The notes below the pieces were generated by a model. The model was not told the origin of the DNA. It made no database searches and saw nothing but the letters and a program-made list of their open reading frames with translations. The position numbers and the translations under genes were made by a program. A stretch of 6,117 bases of DNA from Leptospiraceae bacterium (lineage in GTDB: Bacteria; Spirochaetota; Leptospiria; Leptospirales; Leptospiraceae). Of the stretch, positions 1 to 5,209 are shown piece after piece. Each line of letters begins with the position of its first letter. Position 1 is the first letter of the stretch. The stretch is taken from positions 1 through 6,117 of the forward strand of contig JAIXRB010000084.1 of assembly GCA_027485405.1 (NCBI GenBank), given 5' to 3'.

Positions 1-102
1 GTTATGATCCCAGCGGAAGAAAAAGTGTTTCCCATGATCCCTTCCGGCAAATCCCAAAAAGATCTACTCGAATTCAAAGACTTAAAGGCGATGAAACGAT
101 GA
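1..102 (+). CDS. ilvB: Acetolactate synthase large subunit, C-terminal end only (partial)
   Basis: The frame is open from base 1 and ends at a TGA at 100-102, giving 33 residues. They include VFPMIPSG, the hallmark near the C-terminus of acetohydroxyacid synthase large subunits (typically V-(Y/F)-P-M-(I/V)-(P/A)-x-G followed by a charged tail). The enzyme is ThDP-dependent and condenses pyruvate with pyruvate or 2-oxobutyrate, the first common step of valine, leucine and isoleucine synthesis. The catalytic domains lie upstream of the window. The stop overlaps the start of ilvN by four bases (ATGA, 99-102), so the two subunits are probably translationally coupled. The fragment is short, but the motif together with ilvN directly downstream makes the call strong. 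Confidence 0.88.
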   Translation, partial: VMIPAEEKVFPMIPSGKSQKDLLEFKDLKAMKR

Positions 103-587
103 AGCATACTTTGAGCATTCTAGTCAACAATCATGCGGGCGTTATGAGTCATGTATCCGGTCTTTTTACGCGACGGGGTTACAACATTGATTCCATAGCA
201 GTTGGGGTTACAGACCAAACAGAAATTTCTTCTTTAACCATAGTCATCAATGGAGATGACACCATAGTTGGTCAGGTTAAAAATCAACTTTTAAAACTCC
301 CTGATGTTTTGCGAGTCCAAGACATGGCGTATGCGTCTTCGGTGCAAAGAGAACTGGTTTTAATTGATGTCATTGTAAATGAATCAAGTCGTTCGGAAGC
401 GTTAACAGTTTTAAATGGCTTTGGAGCAAAAGTTCTGGAAATGACTGCCGATTCTCTGCTTATTGAATTCTCGGGAAACTCTAGACAAGTGAGCAATGTA
501 ATCACTTTGATGAAGTCCTTTGGAATCCGAGAAATCTCTCGAACAGGACAAATCGCCTTAGCCTACAGAAACCAAACTGTCGTTTAA
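99..587 (+). CDS. ilvN: Acetolactate synthase small (regulatory) subunit
   Basis: This 162-residue protein has the usual length for the regulatory subunit of acetohydroxyacid synthase (often 160-175). An N-terminal ACT domain covers about residues 2-78, with LSILVNNHAGVMSHVSGLF followed by RRGYNIDSI. A C-terminal ALS_ss_C-type domain covers about residues 84-158. Asn11, Gly14 and Asn29 match the valine-contact positions known from E. coli IlvH, so valine feedback inhibition is plausible (inferred by alignment from memory). The subunit stimulates the catalytic IlvB subunit and confers end-product control in the cytoplasm. The ATG at 99 is chosen because it overlaps the ilvB stop as ATGA and has AAAGG about ten bases upstream (84-88). 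The gene ends with TAA at 585-587, four bases before the next start. Nothing in it looks broken. Confidence 0.95.
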   Translation: MKHTLSILVNNHAGVMSHVSGLFTRRGYNIDSIAVGVTDQTEISSLTIVINGDDTIVGQVKNQLLKLPDVLRVQDMAYASSVQRELVLIDVIVNESSRSEALTVLNGFGAKVLEMTADSLLIEFSGNSRQVSNVITLMKSFGIREISRTGQIALAYRNQTVV

Positions 588-591
588 AAAA

Positions 592-2343
592 GTGATAAAA
601 AACTCAATCATTTCTAGTTTTTTTCTAGTGCTCTTGCTTTTTGCTTTTGTGCTCGGTTCCCAAGAACCCGCAAAAAGACTAGAGGCAAAACTATCATTTT
701 CAAATGGATCTGGGTGGAAGTTGGGCACGACAGCTCCCCGAGTTTGGTCAGAATTGGAGCGATTGAGCTACCCAAACCCAAATCAATTTCGACTTACATT
801 TCCCGGTACTAAACCAGGATTCTACAAAGGTCCTGACTCAGGTGAAGTCTATCTCTGGTCAAAAGGTCTTTATAAATGGACGCAAAAATCTGGAGCCATC
901 TATTCGGAATGGGAATCTGGACAGTGGCAATTGACTCTTCCAGATCAGTTGGTTGTGAATTTTTATCCAGAGAAAAACCGTTTTGGAAAATTCTATATCG
1001 TGTATCCAGACGGCACTTCCTTACAAAAAAACTGGATCGAACATAGAGCTGACTTCGAGTACATCTACCAAAAGTTAGCAGGAGAAGCAAGCGAGAGTTT
1101 TACCATCCCAAACCCTGCTCAATTTGGTTCTAACAGAGCTGAGTTAGGCAGATTGGATTTTTTCTTTCCAGATAGCTGGAAGTTCTATGTTGAGGCTTTT
1201 CAACGCGATTTTTTGTCATCTAACTTTTATACTGTTTTAAAATCAGATTACAATCTAGAAGCTCCAGGAGAAGTGCCTCTACTATTCTTTGAAAAACGAG
1301 AGGACATATCGAAATACGTTGGAAGAAATCTAATCAACAATTCCCAAGAAGGAGGGTTTGGTGGCAGGGATGCGGTGATGCTTTGCTGTGGTGATTCCAA
1401 ACCCCAAAAAACTGGCAATCTAGCTATTGACAAAGACCAAGAAAAGCGAATGTTTTTTGGTACTTTCTATCATGAGTTGGTTCATAACACAGCACAACTG
1501 CATTGCTTTAAAACAAATGCTTCAAAAAGCCCTTTACCTGAAGAAAAAGTTGAAGATTGGTTTGTAGAAGGTTTTGCCAACTTAGTAGCATCTGATTTTG
1601 AGCCTAGTAAACGAGCCTTTCTGTGGGAATTCACAAAAGCTCTGTTTGATGAAAAGAAAATTCCAAAATCATACGATGCTATGGTACAAGCCAAATACAA
1701 AGACATGGTTCCATACTCGTTGGGAGCATACTTTGGATTTTACTTACAAGAAACCTATGGTAAAAAAATACTAACCGACTATCTCACTCGAACTTGCGGC
1801 GGCACCCTTGGCAAAGATGCGCTTATTGCTGGAACTGGCAAATCAGCCGAATCGATCTATCAAGCCGCCATCCGAGAATTTCCAAGTAGATACAAGGCTA
1901 TTGAACCTCAATTGAGAAAATGGAAAACAGAAGGCTTTTTTGTGATACAGGCTATCAACCCAAATCAATTGATCGAATCATTGGATTTTTTAATTCCTCC
2001 CGAAGAAGGCAAAGACTATAGTTACGATGAAGTTCCCGATTTTTACAATGCCTTCCTTGCAAACGTCGGTGAATTCTCAGGTAAGACCGAAGGGGATTTT
2101 GCTACGGAAACAGATTTGAGTTTTTATCTTTGGAAAAAAGGGAACTACCGTTGGTACAACGATGAGATGGAAGCCGACTTTTTTGAAGGAGACCAAGTGT
2201 TTCTCAGATTCAAAAAAGGTGGTTCTTTCACGGTTTGGAAGGATGGAAAAAAGCGAATCACCTACCCAAGTGGTGCATCTCTTTTTTACTGGGATTCAAA
2301 CCAAAAAGCCTTCTTCGATAAAAATGGCAAAGAGATTCGATAA
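592..2343 (+). CDS. Exported gluzincin-type metallopeptidase-like protein with duplicated flanking modules
   Basis: I cannot name this 583-residue protein. Residues 1-23 form a signal peptide or membrane anchor: Lys3, then a hydrophobic stretch to about Leu21. No lipobox cysteine follows, so it is probably periplasmic or membrane-anchored. At 294-298 lies HELVH (bases 1471-1485), a zinc-protease HExxH motif. WFVEGFANLVA at 323-333 follows, where Glu326, 28 residues after His298, fits the third zinc ligand of gluzincins. YSLGAYFGFYLQETYG (375-390) resembles the helix that follows the active site in peptidase-MA-like proteins. YLWxKGxYxW occurs at 87-96 and again at 512-521, each followed by Y-P-x-G-x-S-L (138-144 and 558-564), so similar modules flank the peptidase domain. 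The GTG at 592 is the only common start in a frame open from 562. It has no clear ribosome site, and translation may follow on from ilvN, which ends four bases earlier. Substrate and pathway are unknown; nothing links it to ilvBN or infC except position. The three putative zinc ligands are present, so activity is plausible but inferred. Confidence 0.85.
   Translation: MIKNSIISSFFLVLLLFAFVLGSQEPAKRLEAKLSFSNGSGWKLGTTAPRVWSELERLSYPNPNQFRLTFPGTKPGFYKGPDSGEVYLWSKGLYKWTQKSGAIYSEWESGQWQLTLPDQLVVNFYPEKNRFGKFYIVYPDGTSLQKNWIEHRADFEYIYQKLAGEASESFTIPNPAQFGSNRAELGRLDFFFPDSWKFYVEAFQRDFLSSNFYTVLKSDYNLEAPGEVPLLFFEKREDISKYVGRNLINNSQEGGFGGRDAVMLCCGDSKPQKTGNLAIDKDQEKRMFFGTFYHELVHNTAQLHCFKTNASKSPLPEEKVEDWFVEGFANLVASDFEPSKRAFLWEFTKALFDEKKIPKSYDAMVQAKYKDMVPYSLGAYFGFYLQETYGKKILTDYLTRTCGGTLGKDALIAGTGKSAESIYQAAIREFPSRYKAIEPQLRKWKTEGFFVIQAINPNQLIESLDFLIPPEEGKDYSYDEVPDFYNAFLANVGEFSGKTEGDFATETDLSFYLWKKGNYRWYNDEMEADFFEGDQVFLRFKKGGSFTVWKDGKKRITYPSGASLFYWDSNQKAFFDKNGKEIR
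847..1023 (+). repeat. N-terminal copy of a duplicated protein module (codons 86-144)
   Basis: Residues 86-144 of the metallopeptidase-like protein begin with VYLWSKGLYKW and end with IVYPDGTSL. The same pair of blocks reappears near the C-terminus with similar spacing: 40 residues from Trp96 to Ile136 here, against 35 from Trp521 to Ile556 there. The copies match at 7 of 11 and 6 of 9 positions in the two blocks but are diverged between them. The pattern of aromatics, glycines and alternating hydrophobics suggests a beta-rich fold (inference). This is a protein-level repeat, not a DNA-level one. Confidence 0.6.
2122..2283 (+). repeat. C-terminal copy of the duplicated protein module (codons 511-564)
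   Basis: Residues 511-564 carry FYLWKKGNYRW and ITYPSGASL, matching the N-terminal copy block for block. This copy lies after the peptidase domain, so the zinc site is bracketed by two related modules. They may bind the same kind of ligand or pack against each other, but function cannot be read from the sequence. Confidence 0.6.
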
Positions 2344-2351
2344 TCCAGGGC

Positions 2352-2398
2352 CAAATTTTCCTTGATTGGGGGAACTTTGTCCCCAGATTGGTAATTTG
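2352..2398 (+). promoter_or_regulatory. Foldable leader immediately before infC (candidate translational control element)
   Basis: The 56-base gap between the preceding stop and infC can form two nested helices in RNA. The outer one pairs CAAATT (2352-2357) with AATTTG (2393-2398), ending two bases before the ATG. The inner one pairs 2366-2372 with 2380-2386, including four consecutive G-C pairs and a seven-base AACTTTG loop. There is no run of T after either, so it does not look like an intrinsic terminator. infC-rpmI-rplT operons are controlled through leader RNA in other bacteria (L20 binding in Bacillus, for example). That this fold does the same here is inference from position and pairing only. 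Confidence 0.35.
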
Positions 2399-2399
2399 A

Positions 2400-2957
2400 A
2401 TGCAAAAAAGGCCAAACCCTAGAGGAAACCCAACCCAAGACAAATTTTCCCATATTCGGATCAATGAGCAAATCACTAACGTGGATAAAATCCGCTTAGT
2501 ATCCGACACTGGCTCTGAAATCGTGAGCGTCGCCGATGCTCTGCGGAGAGCAAAAGAAGAAAACTTGGATTTGGTGGAAGTTTCGGGTGACCAGGAAGTG
2601 CATGTCTGCAAGCTGATCGACTTTGGAAAATACAAATTCGAACTTCTCAAGAAAACAAAAGAAGCGAAAAAGAAACAACATGTGGTCACTATCAAAGAGA
2701 TTAAGATTCGTCCGCGAATCGAAAGTCATGACTTTGAAATTAAGAAGCGTCATGCGATTGAGTTCCTTCAAAAAGGGGACAAGGTAAAGTTAACGCTTCG
2801 ATTCCGCGGCCGAGAGATGGTTCATGCCGAGCTGGGAATGAATGTGATCAATAGGTTTCTCGAGGAACTAAAAGAGCAAGCCTCTCCCGAGAAAGTACCT
2901 ATGCACGACGGAAAGACTATAGTCGTCGTTTTGAACCCAATAGGCCAAAAAGCCTAA
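2400..2957 (+). CDS. infC: Translation initiation factor IF-3
   Basis: The 185-residue product is standard length for IF3. It binds the 30S subunit, keeps it apart from 50S and checks start codon and initiator tRNA pairing. The N-domain begins at RINEQI (20-25). The family signature KLIDFGKYKFELLK is at 71-84, a lysine-rich linker follows (about 84-93), and the C-domain (about 95-182) carries RFRGREMVHAELG at 134-146. The ATG at 2400 is firm because an in-frame TGA lies directly before it (2397-2399). There is no recognisable Shine-Dalgarno sequence, and the preceding leader can fold up to base 2398. The E. coli gene starts with AUU, which gives IF3 autoregulation. Here the start is a normal ATG, so that exact mechanism does not apply. 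It is first in the infC-rpmI-rplT operon, with 12 bases to rpmI. Confidence 0.97.
   Translation: MQKRPNPRGNPTQDKFSHIRINEQITNVDKIRLVSDTGSEIVSVADALRRAKEENLDLVEVSGDQEVHVCKLIDFGKYKFELLKKTKEAKKKQHVVTIKEIKIRPRIESHDFEIKKRHAIEFLQKGDKVKLTLRFRGREMVHAELGMNVINRFLEELKEQASPEKVPMHDGKTIVVVLNPIGQKA
2941..2956 (+). promoter_or_regulatory. Small hairpin spanning the infC stop, upstream of the rpmI ribosome site
   Basis: TAGGC (2941-2945) can pair with GCCTA (2952-2956) across a six-base CAAAAA loop. The stem covers most of the infC stop codon and ends two bases before AAGGA (2959-2963), the rpmI Shine-Dalgarno sequence. In E. coli the L20 protein represses rpmI-rplT through RNA structures upstream of rpmI, so the location is suggestive. 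Five base pairs is short, however, and could be chance. Confidence 0.25.
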
Positions 2958-2969
2958 CAAGGATAAACT

Positions 2970-3170
2970 ATGTATAAGTTAAAAACGAACAGAGCCGCCG
3001 CAAAGCGATTCAAGTTTACGAAGAACGGAAAGATAAAGCGATCTGCCGCTTTCCGAAGACATATCTTAGAAAAGAAATCTCCTAAGATGAAACACCAAAG
3101 CCGTGGCATGCATGTCATCCACGACACTGATTACAATAGGGTAGAAAAGCTTCTCCCTTACGGAGGTTAG
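2970..3170 (+). CDS. rpmI: 50S ribosomal protein L35 (bL35)
   Basis: This 66-residue, very basic protein has normal bL35 length. The N-terminal KLKTNRAAAKRFKFTKNGKI matches the family pattern K-x-K-T-x-(R/K)-x-A-A-K-R-F. The KSPKMK block and the LLPYGG tail (around the usual R-L-L-P-Y) are also present. It is a small component of the large subunit that packs against 23S rRNA. The ATG at 2970 has AAGGA at 2959-2963, six bases upstream of the start. The first residues read MYKLKTN rather than the more usual MPKMKT, a minor variation. It lies between infC and rplT, the standard bacterial order, and its last codons contain the rplT ribosome site. Confidence 0.96.
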   Translation: MYKLKTNRAAAKRFKFTKNGKIKRSAAFRRHILEKKSPKMKHQSRGMHVIHDTDYNRVEKLLPYGG

Positions 3171-3171
3171 T

Positions 3172-3525
3172 ATGCCTCGCGCGGTAAACGGAACTATTCA
3201 TAAAAATCGTAGAAAAAAAGTTTTAGAAAAAGCAAAAGGATTTAGGGGCGGTCGCTCTAAGCTATTCAGAACAGCAAAATCAGCTGTGATGAAAGCGGGG
3301 CAGTGGGCTTACCGAGATCGTCGCAAAAAGAAATCAGAATTCAGAAAACTCTGGATCATTCGTATCAACGCGGCTGTTCGAGAAAACGGAACTACCTATT
3401 CCAAATTCATGAACGCTCTAAAGAAACTGAACATTGATCTGGACAGAAAGACCCTTGCAGACTTGGCTTACAACCACAAAGAAGTCTTCAATGCTTTGGT
3501 TGAGAAAACAAAAGTAGCTGGTTAA
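3172..3525 (+). CDS. rplT: 50S ribosomal protein L20 (bL20)
   Basis: The 117-residue product is typical bL20. It begins MPRAVNG and has the long, highly basic N-terminal extension (residues 1-60, with KNRRKK, GFRGGRSKLFR and YRDRRKKKSEFRKLW) that threads into 23S rRNA. The globular C-terminal domain, from about 61, contains RINAAVRENG and DRKTLADLA. bL20 is essential early in 50S assembly and in other bacteria represses its own operon by binding leader mRNA. The start at 3172 is one base after the rpmI stop. Its Shine-Dalgarno sequence GGAGG (3162-3166) lies inside the end of rpmI, so translation of the two is probably coupled. The gene ends at TAA 3523-3525, followed by the perfect inverted repeat at 3541. 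Confidence 0.97.
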   Translation: MPRAVNGTIHKNRRKKVLEKAKGFRGGRSKLFRTAKSAVMKAGQWAYRDRRKKKSEFRKLWIIRINAAVRENGTTYSKFMNALKKLNIDLDRKTLADLAYNHKEVFNALVEKTKVAG

Positions 3526-3540
3526 ATAATTTTGCTTGCC

Positions 3541-3571
3541 TGGAATAGAATAGTTGTGCTATTCTATTCCA
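3541..3571. repeat. Perfect 13-bp inverted repeat with 5-base spacer between rplT and the coiled-coil gene
   Basis: TGGAATAGAATAG (3541-3553) and CTATTCTATTCCA (3559-3571) are exact reverse complements around TTGTG. Each arm contains a five-base tandem (GAATA twice), so the helix could also slip by one unit. Only four of the thirteen pairs are G-C, and neither side has a T tract directly after the stem. An ordinary intrinsic terminator is therefore not the best reading. It could be an RNA stem that ends or protects the infC-rpmI-rplT message, or a DNA operator for the downstream division genes. A weak promoter-like pair overlaps it: TTGCCT at 3536-3541 and TATTCT at 3560-3565, 18 bases apart. 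Confidence 0.85.
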
Positions 3572-3583
3572 TCAGATCGCAAT

Positions 3584-4279
3584 ATGTTAAAACTCGAAAC
3601 AATTGAAGAGTTAGAAAGTAAGGTAGTCAGGGCCCTGGAGCTTATCCAGGATCTACGTACCGAAAATTCCCGTCTCGAATCCGAGAACGAAACCCTCCGA
3701 GCAGAAAATGACCAGATGAAACTGGCCATGGAAGAGAAAGAACGCGAATTGAGAAGCGTTCGTTCTCAACTGCAAGAGGCAAACGACATGTTAAACGGAA
3801 TTCGGGAAAGAGAAGAAAAGCTCGAATCCAAAGTAACTAGTCTATTGGGTCGGTTAGACGGATTGGGTTCTTCCCCAAAGCCTCAAGAAGTAGCTAGTCC
3901 CCAGGATTCCAAACCGGAACCTACTTCTGTCGAGCCTGCTACTCAAGATCCTGTGAGTAACATGGAACCAGCCCCAGCCGCTACTGAAAAGGCAATCCAG
4001 CGAACGCCTACATTCTCTACTTCGAGTACTGATGACGAAGATGAAATCATCCTCCTCGATGAAGACGAAACTGAAATCTTAAAAGAAAGCGTTGTTGAGC
4101 CTGATCCGATCGCAGAACCAGTACCGGTCTCTTCTTCGCCTAGCTTAGATTTAGAGATACCAACAGTGGATCTAGATGAAGATGATGACATCGTTATTGA
4201 TGATGAAGATGAGGACATTACCGTCTTTGATTCGGACGATGATGATGATTTTTTAATTATCGAAGACGATCCAAAATAA
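3584..4279 (+). CDS. Coiled-coil protein with acidic tail, ZapB-like candidate
   Basis: The 231-residue product has two parts. Residues 1-90 are a continuous heptad-rich coiled coil (MLKLETIEELESKVVRALEL onward, with regularly spaced Leu). This resembles ZapB/DUF904-type short coiled-coil proteins, which bind ZapA and bundle the FtsZ ring. Residues 95-231 look disordered: first Pro/Ser/Glu-rich (95-150), then strongly acidic blocks interrupted by short hydrophobic triplets (IILLDEDE at 155-162, DIVIDDEDED at 202-211, DDFLIIEDDP at 221-230). ZapB itself is only about 80 residues, so the tail is an unusual addition. The gene is 21 bases before zapA, which supports a division role, but the family assignment is inference. 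The ATG at 3584 is chosen because the only start further upstream in frame, a TTG at 3554, lies in the loop of the inverted repeat. No Shine-Dalgarno sequence is visible. Cytoplasmic: no signal or membrane segment. Confidence 0.75.
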   Translation: MLKLETIEELESKVVRALELIQDLRTENSRLESENETLRAENDQMKLAMEEKERELRSVRSQLQEANDMLNGIREREEKLESKVTSLLGRLDGLGSSPKPQEVASPQDSKPEPTSVEPATQDPVSNMEPAPAATEKAIQRTPTFSTSSTDDEDEIILLDEDETEILKESVVEPDPIAEPVPVSSSPSLDLEIPTVDLDEDDDIVIDDEDEDITVFDSDDDDDFLIIEDDPK

Positions 4280-4300
4280 GCTCGGTTTGCTTTCGACACG

Positions 4301-4600
4301 ATGCAACAAAAGATCAATCGAACTATCTTTGGTGAGACCTACACAATTGTAGGAGAGGCTTCGGCGGATTATATGACTGAGGTTGCTGTTTTCGTTGAAA
4401 ACCGACTACGTGAGCTTGGTCAAAACCTTCCAAACGCATCAAAAACAAAAATTGCAGTTTTATGTGCATTAAATTTAGCCGATGAACTCTTTCAAATCAA
4501 GGAAAAAGGCGCAACGCCCGAGCTCGCCAAAGAAATGGAAGAAAGAACGAAAAAGATCATTTCTTTGCTAGAAGAAGGTATGATCGGAGACGTTTACTGA
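4301..4600 (+). CDS. zapA: Cell division protein ZapA
   Basis: This 99-residue protein fits the ZapA family (about 85-110). An N-terminal beta-rich head runs from about 4 to 45, with IFGETYTIVGEA and DYMTEVAVFVENRLRE. The helix KTKIAVLCALNLADELFQIK (48-67) closely matches the family's K-I-A-V-L-A-A-L-N-I-A-D-E core. A charged helix to about 92 would form the dimer or tetramer coiled coil. ZapA cross-links FtsZ filaments at midcell. No other common start is available in the 21 bases after the preceding stop, so the ATG at 4301 is firm, although no Shine-Dalgarno sequence is seen. The coiled-coil gene upstream is a likely partner. The cyclo-ligase gene follows, as next to zapA in many bacteria, but without the 6S RNA gene often found between them. 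Confidence 0.93.
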   Translation: MQQKINRTIFGETYTIVGEASADYMTEVAVFVENRLRELGQNLPNASKTKIAVLCALNLADELFQIKEKGATPELAKEMEERTKKIISLLEEGMIGDVY

Positions 4601-4602
4601 TT
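4586..4602 (+). promoter_or_regulatory. Ribosome site and likely non-canonical start of the cyclo-ligase gene
   Basis: GGAGA at 4586-4590 is the best Shine-Dalgarno match in this part of the window. It lies inside the end of zapA. Six bases later comes CTG (4597-4599), sharing bases with the zapA TGA (4598-4600); an ATT (4600-4602) in the same frame follows. No ATG, GTG or TTG in that frame falls within reach of this site. The arrangement mimics the ATGA coupling of ilvB-ilvN, with CTG in place of ATG. Confidence 0.45.
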
Positions 4603-4644
4603 TTTCTTTCTAAAGAAGAAGCAAGAAGAAAAGCAAAGTCTCTA

Positions 4645-5178
4645 TTGCTCGCTATGGGCAGCAGAGAGGAAGAAGAAAGCGCAATTCTGAGACGTCTTCT
4701 GCCTTTGCTACCGACCAACGGTCGGATCATCTCTTATATTCCAGATACCGCACTGGAAGCTGACCCACTTCCTTTGGTTGAATCTTGTCCTTTGCCAGTC
4801 CCTGCTTTGTTTACGGAAACTAGAGTAAGTGCCCAGTGGTTTTTTCCAAAAGTGGATCCAGACGGTCATTTGGTTTTTTGCAAACCCAAAGCTTGGAAAA
4901 AAGGGAAATTCGGAATTTGGGAGCCCGAGGGTTCGGATTTCCTCCAGCCTGAAGAAGCTGATCTAATTCTTTTACCCAGTTTAGGATTCTCGTCCGAGGG
5001 AGCAAGGTTGGGCAGAGGAGGTGGTTTTTATGACAAAGCCCTGGCTACGACCTCAAAAGAAAAACTGCTGGGGATCTCTTTTTCCAAACTATTTCCGGTT
5101 CCCTTTCAGCCCGAAGAGCATGACGTAAGAGTAGGTAGATTGATTTTAGAAACAAAACTCATTTCTTTTTTAGATTGA
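4645..5178 (+). CDS. fau: 5-formyltetrahydrofolate cyclo-ligase (start probably further upstream, near 4597)
   Basis: The enzyme uses ATP to convert 5-formyl-THF to 5,10-methenyl-THF, returning a storage or inhibitory folate to one-carbon metabolism in the cytoplasm. From the TTG at 4645 the product has 177 residues. KFGIWEP is at 88-94. LILLPSLGF at 107-115 is followed by the nucleotide-binding signature RLGRGGGFYDK (121-131), and EEHDVRVGRLILE (157-169) matches the family's hD-x-x-V-D-x-I-I-T-E end. Forty-eight in-frame bases before 4645 encode LSKEEARRKAKSLL, which looks like the usual basic N-terminal helix of this family. GGAGA (4586-4590) sits six bases before a CTG at 4597, which overlaps the zapA stop as CTGA; an ATT at 4600 is the other option. 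Neither 4645 nor the ATG at 4654 has a ribosome site. I give the conventional TTG start for the coordinates but think about 193 residues from 4597 is more likely. Confidence 0.9.
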   Translation: MLAMGSREEEESAILRRLLPLLPTNGRIISYIPDTALEADPLPLVESCPLPVPALFTETRVSAQWFFPKVDPDGHLVFCKPKAWKKGKFGIWEPEGSDFLQPEEADLILLPSLGFSSEGARLGRGGGFYDKALATTSKEKLLGISFSKLFPVPFQPEEHDVRVGRLILETKLISFLD

Positions 5179-5197
5179 AGGTTTGGTATTCGATAAT
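5169..5197 (+). promoter_or_regulatory. Weak promoter-like sequence before cheW
   Basis: TTTAGA (5169-5174) and GATAAT (5192-5197) are separated by 17 bases, matching sigma-70 boxes at 4 of 6 and 5 of 6 positions. The overlapping TTCGATAA (5189-5196) also matches 6 of 8 positions of the flagellar sigma-28 -10 box, but its -35 side is poor. A transcript from here would have a very short leader before the ATG at 5210. In AT-leaning DNA such matches arise by chance, so this is only a candidate. Confidence 0.2.
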
Positions 5198-5209
5198 TTA
5201 AATAATCAT

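Noticed and set aside
649..665. Lipobox in the exported protein
   Set aside because: The region after the hydrophobic stretch reads VLGSQEP with no cysteine, so a lipoprotein assignment is not justified.
2366..2386. Rho-independent terminator after the metallopeptidase-like gene
   Set aside because: The G-C stem is followed by AGATTGG rather than a T run, and it sits inside a larger leader fold. Termination here is not supported.
2258..2695. Minus-strand open frame of 145 codons across the infC 5' end
   Set aside because: It overlaps the well-supported infC and the end of the metallopeptidase-like gene, and its protein shows no recognisable domain.
3554..3583. Upstream TTG start adding ten residues to the coiled-coil protein
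   Set aside because: The TTG is in the loop of the perfect inverted repeat, the added residues come from the right arm, and no ribosome site precedes it. ATG 3584 begins the coiled coil.
4238..4249. GAT triplet run as a phase-variable microsatellite
   Set aside because: It has only four units and is in frame, so slippage would change the Asp count without switching the gene. It is explained by the acidic tail.
3943..4317. Minus-strand serine-rich open frame of 124 codons
   Set aside because: It is the antisense of the Asp/Glu-rich tail (GAT/GAC/GAA read backwards as Ser/Ile codons) and has no independent coding character.
4600..4645. 6S RNA gene between zapA and the cyclo-ligase gene, as in many proteobacteria
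   Set aside because: The gap is at most 44 bases and probably coding, far too short for a 6S RNA of about 180 bases.
5183..5209. TTG start at 5183 for cheW
   Set aside because: The only ribosome-site-like sequence is one base away, and the extra residues are not part of the CheW domain. ATG 5210 is simpler.
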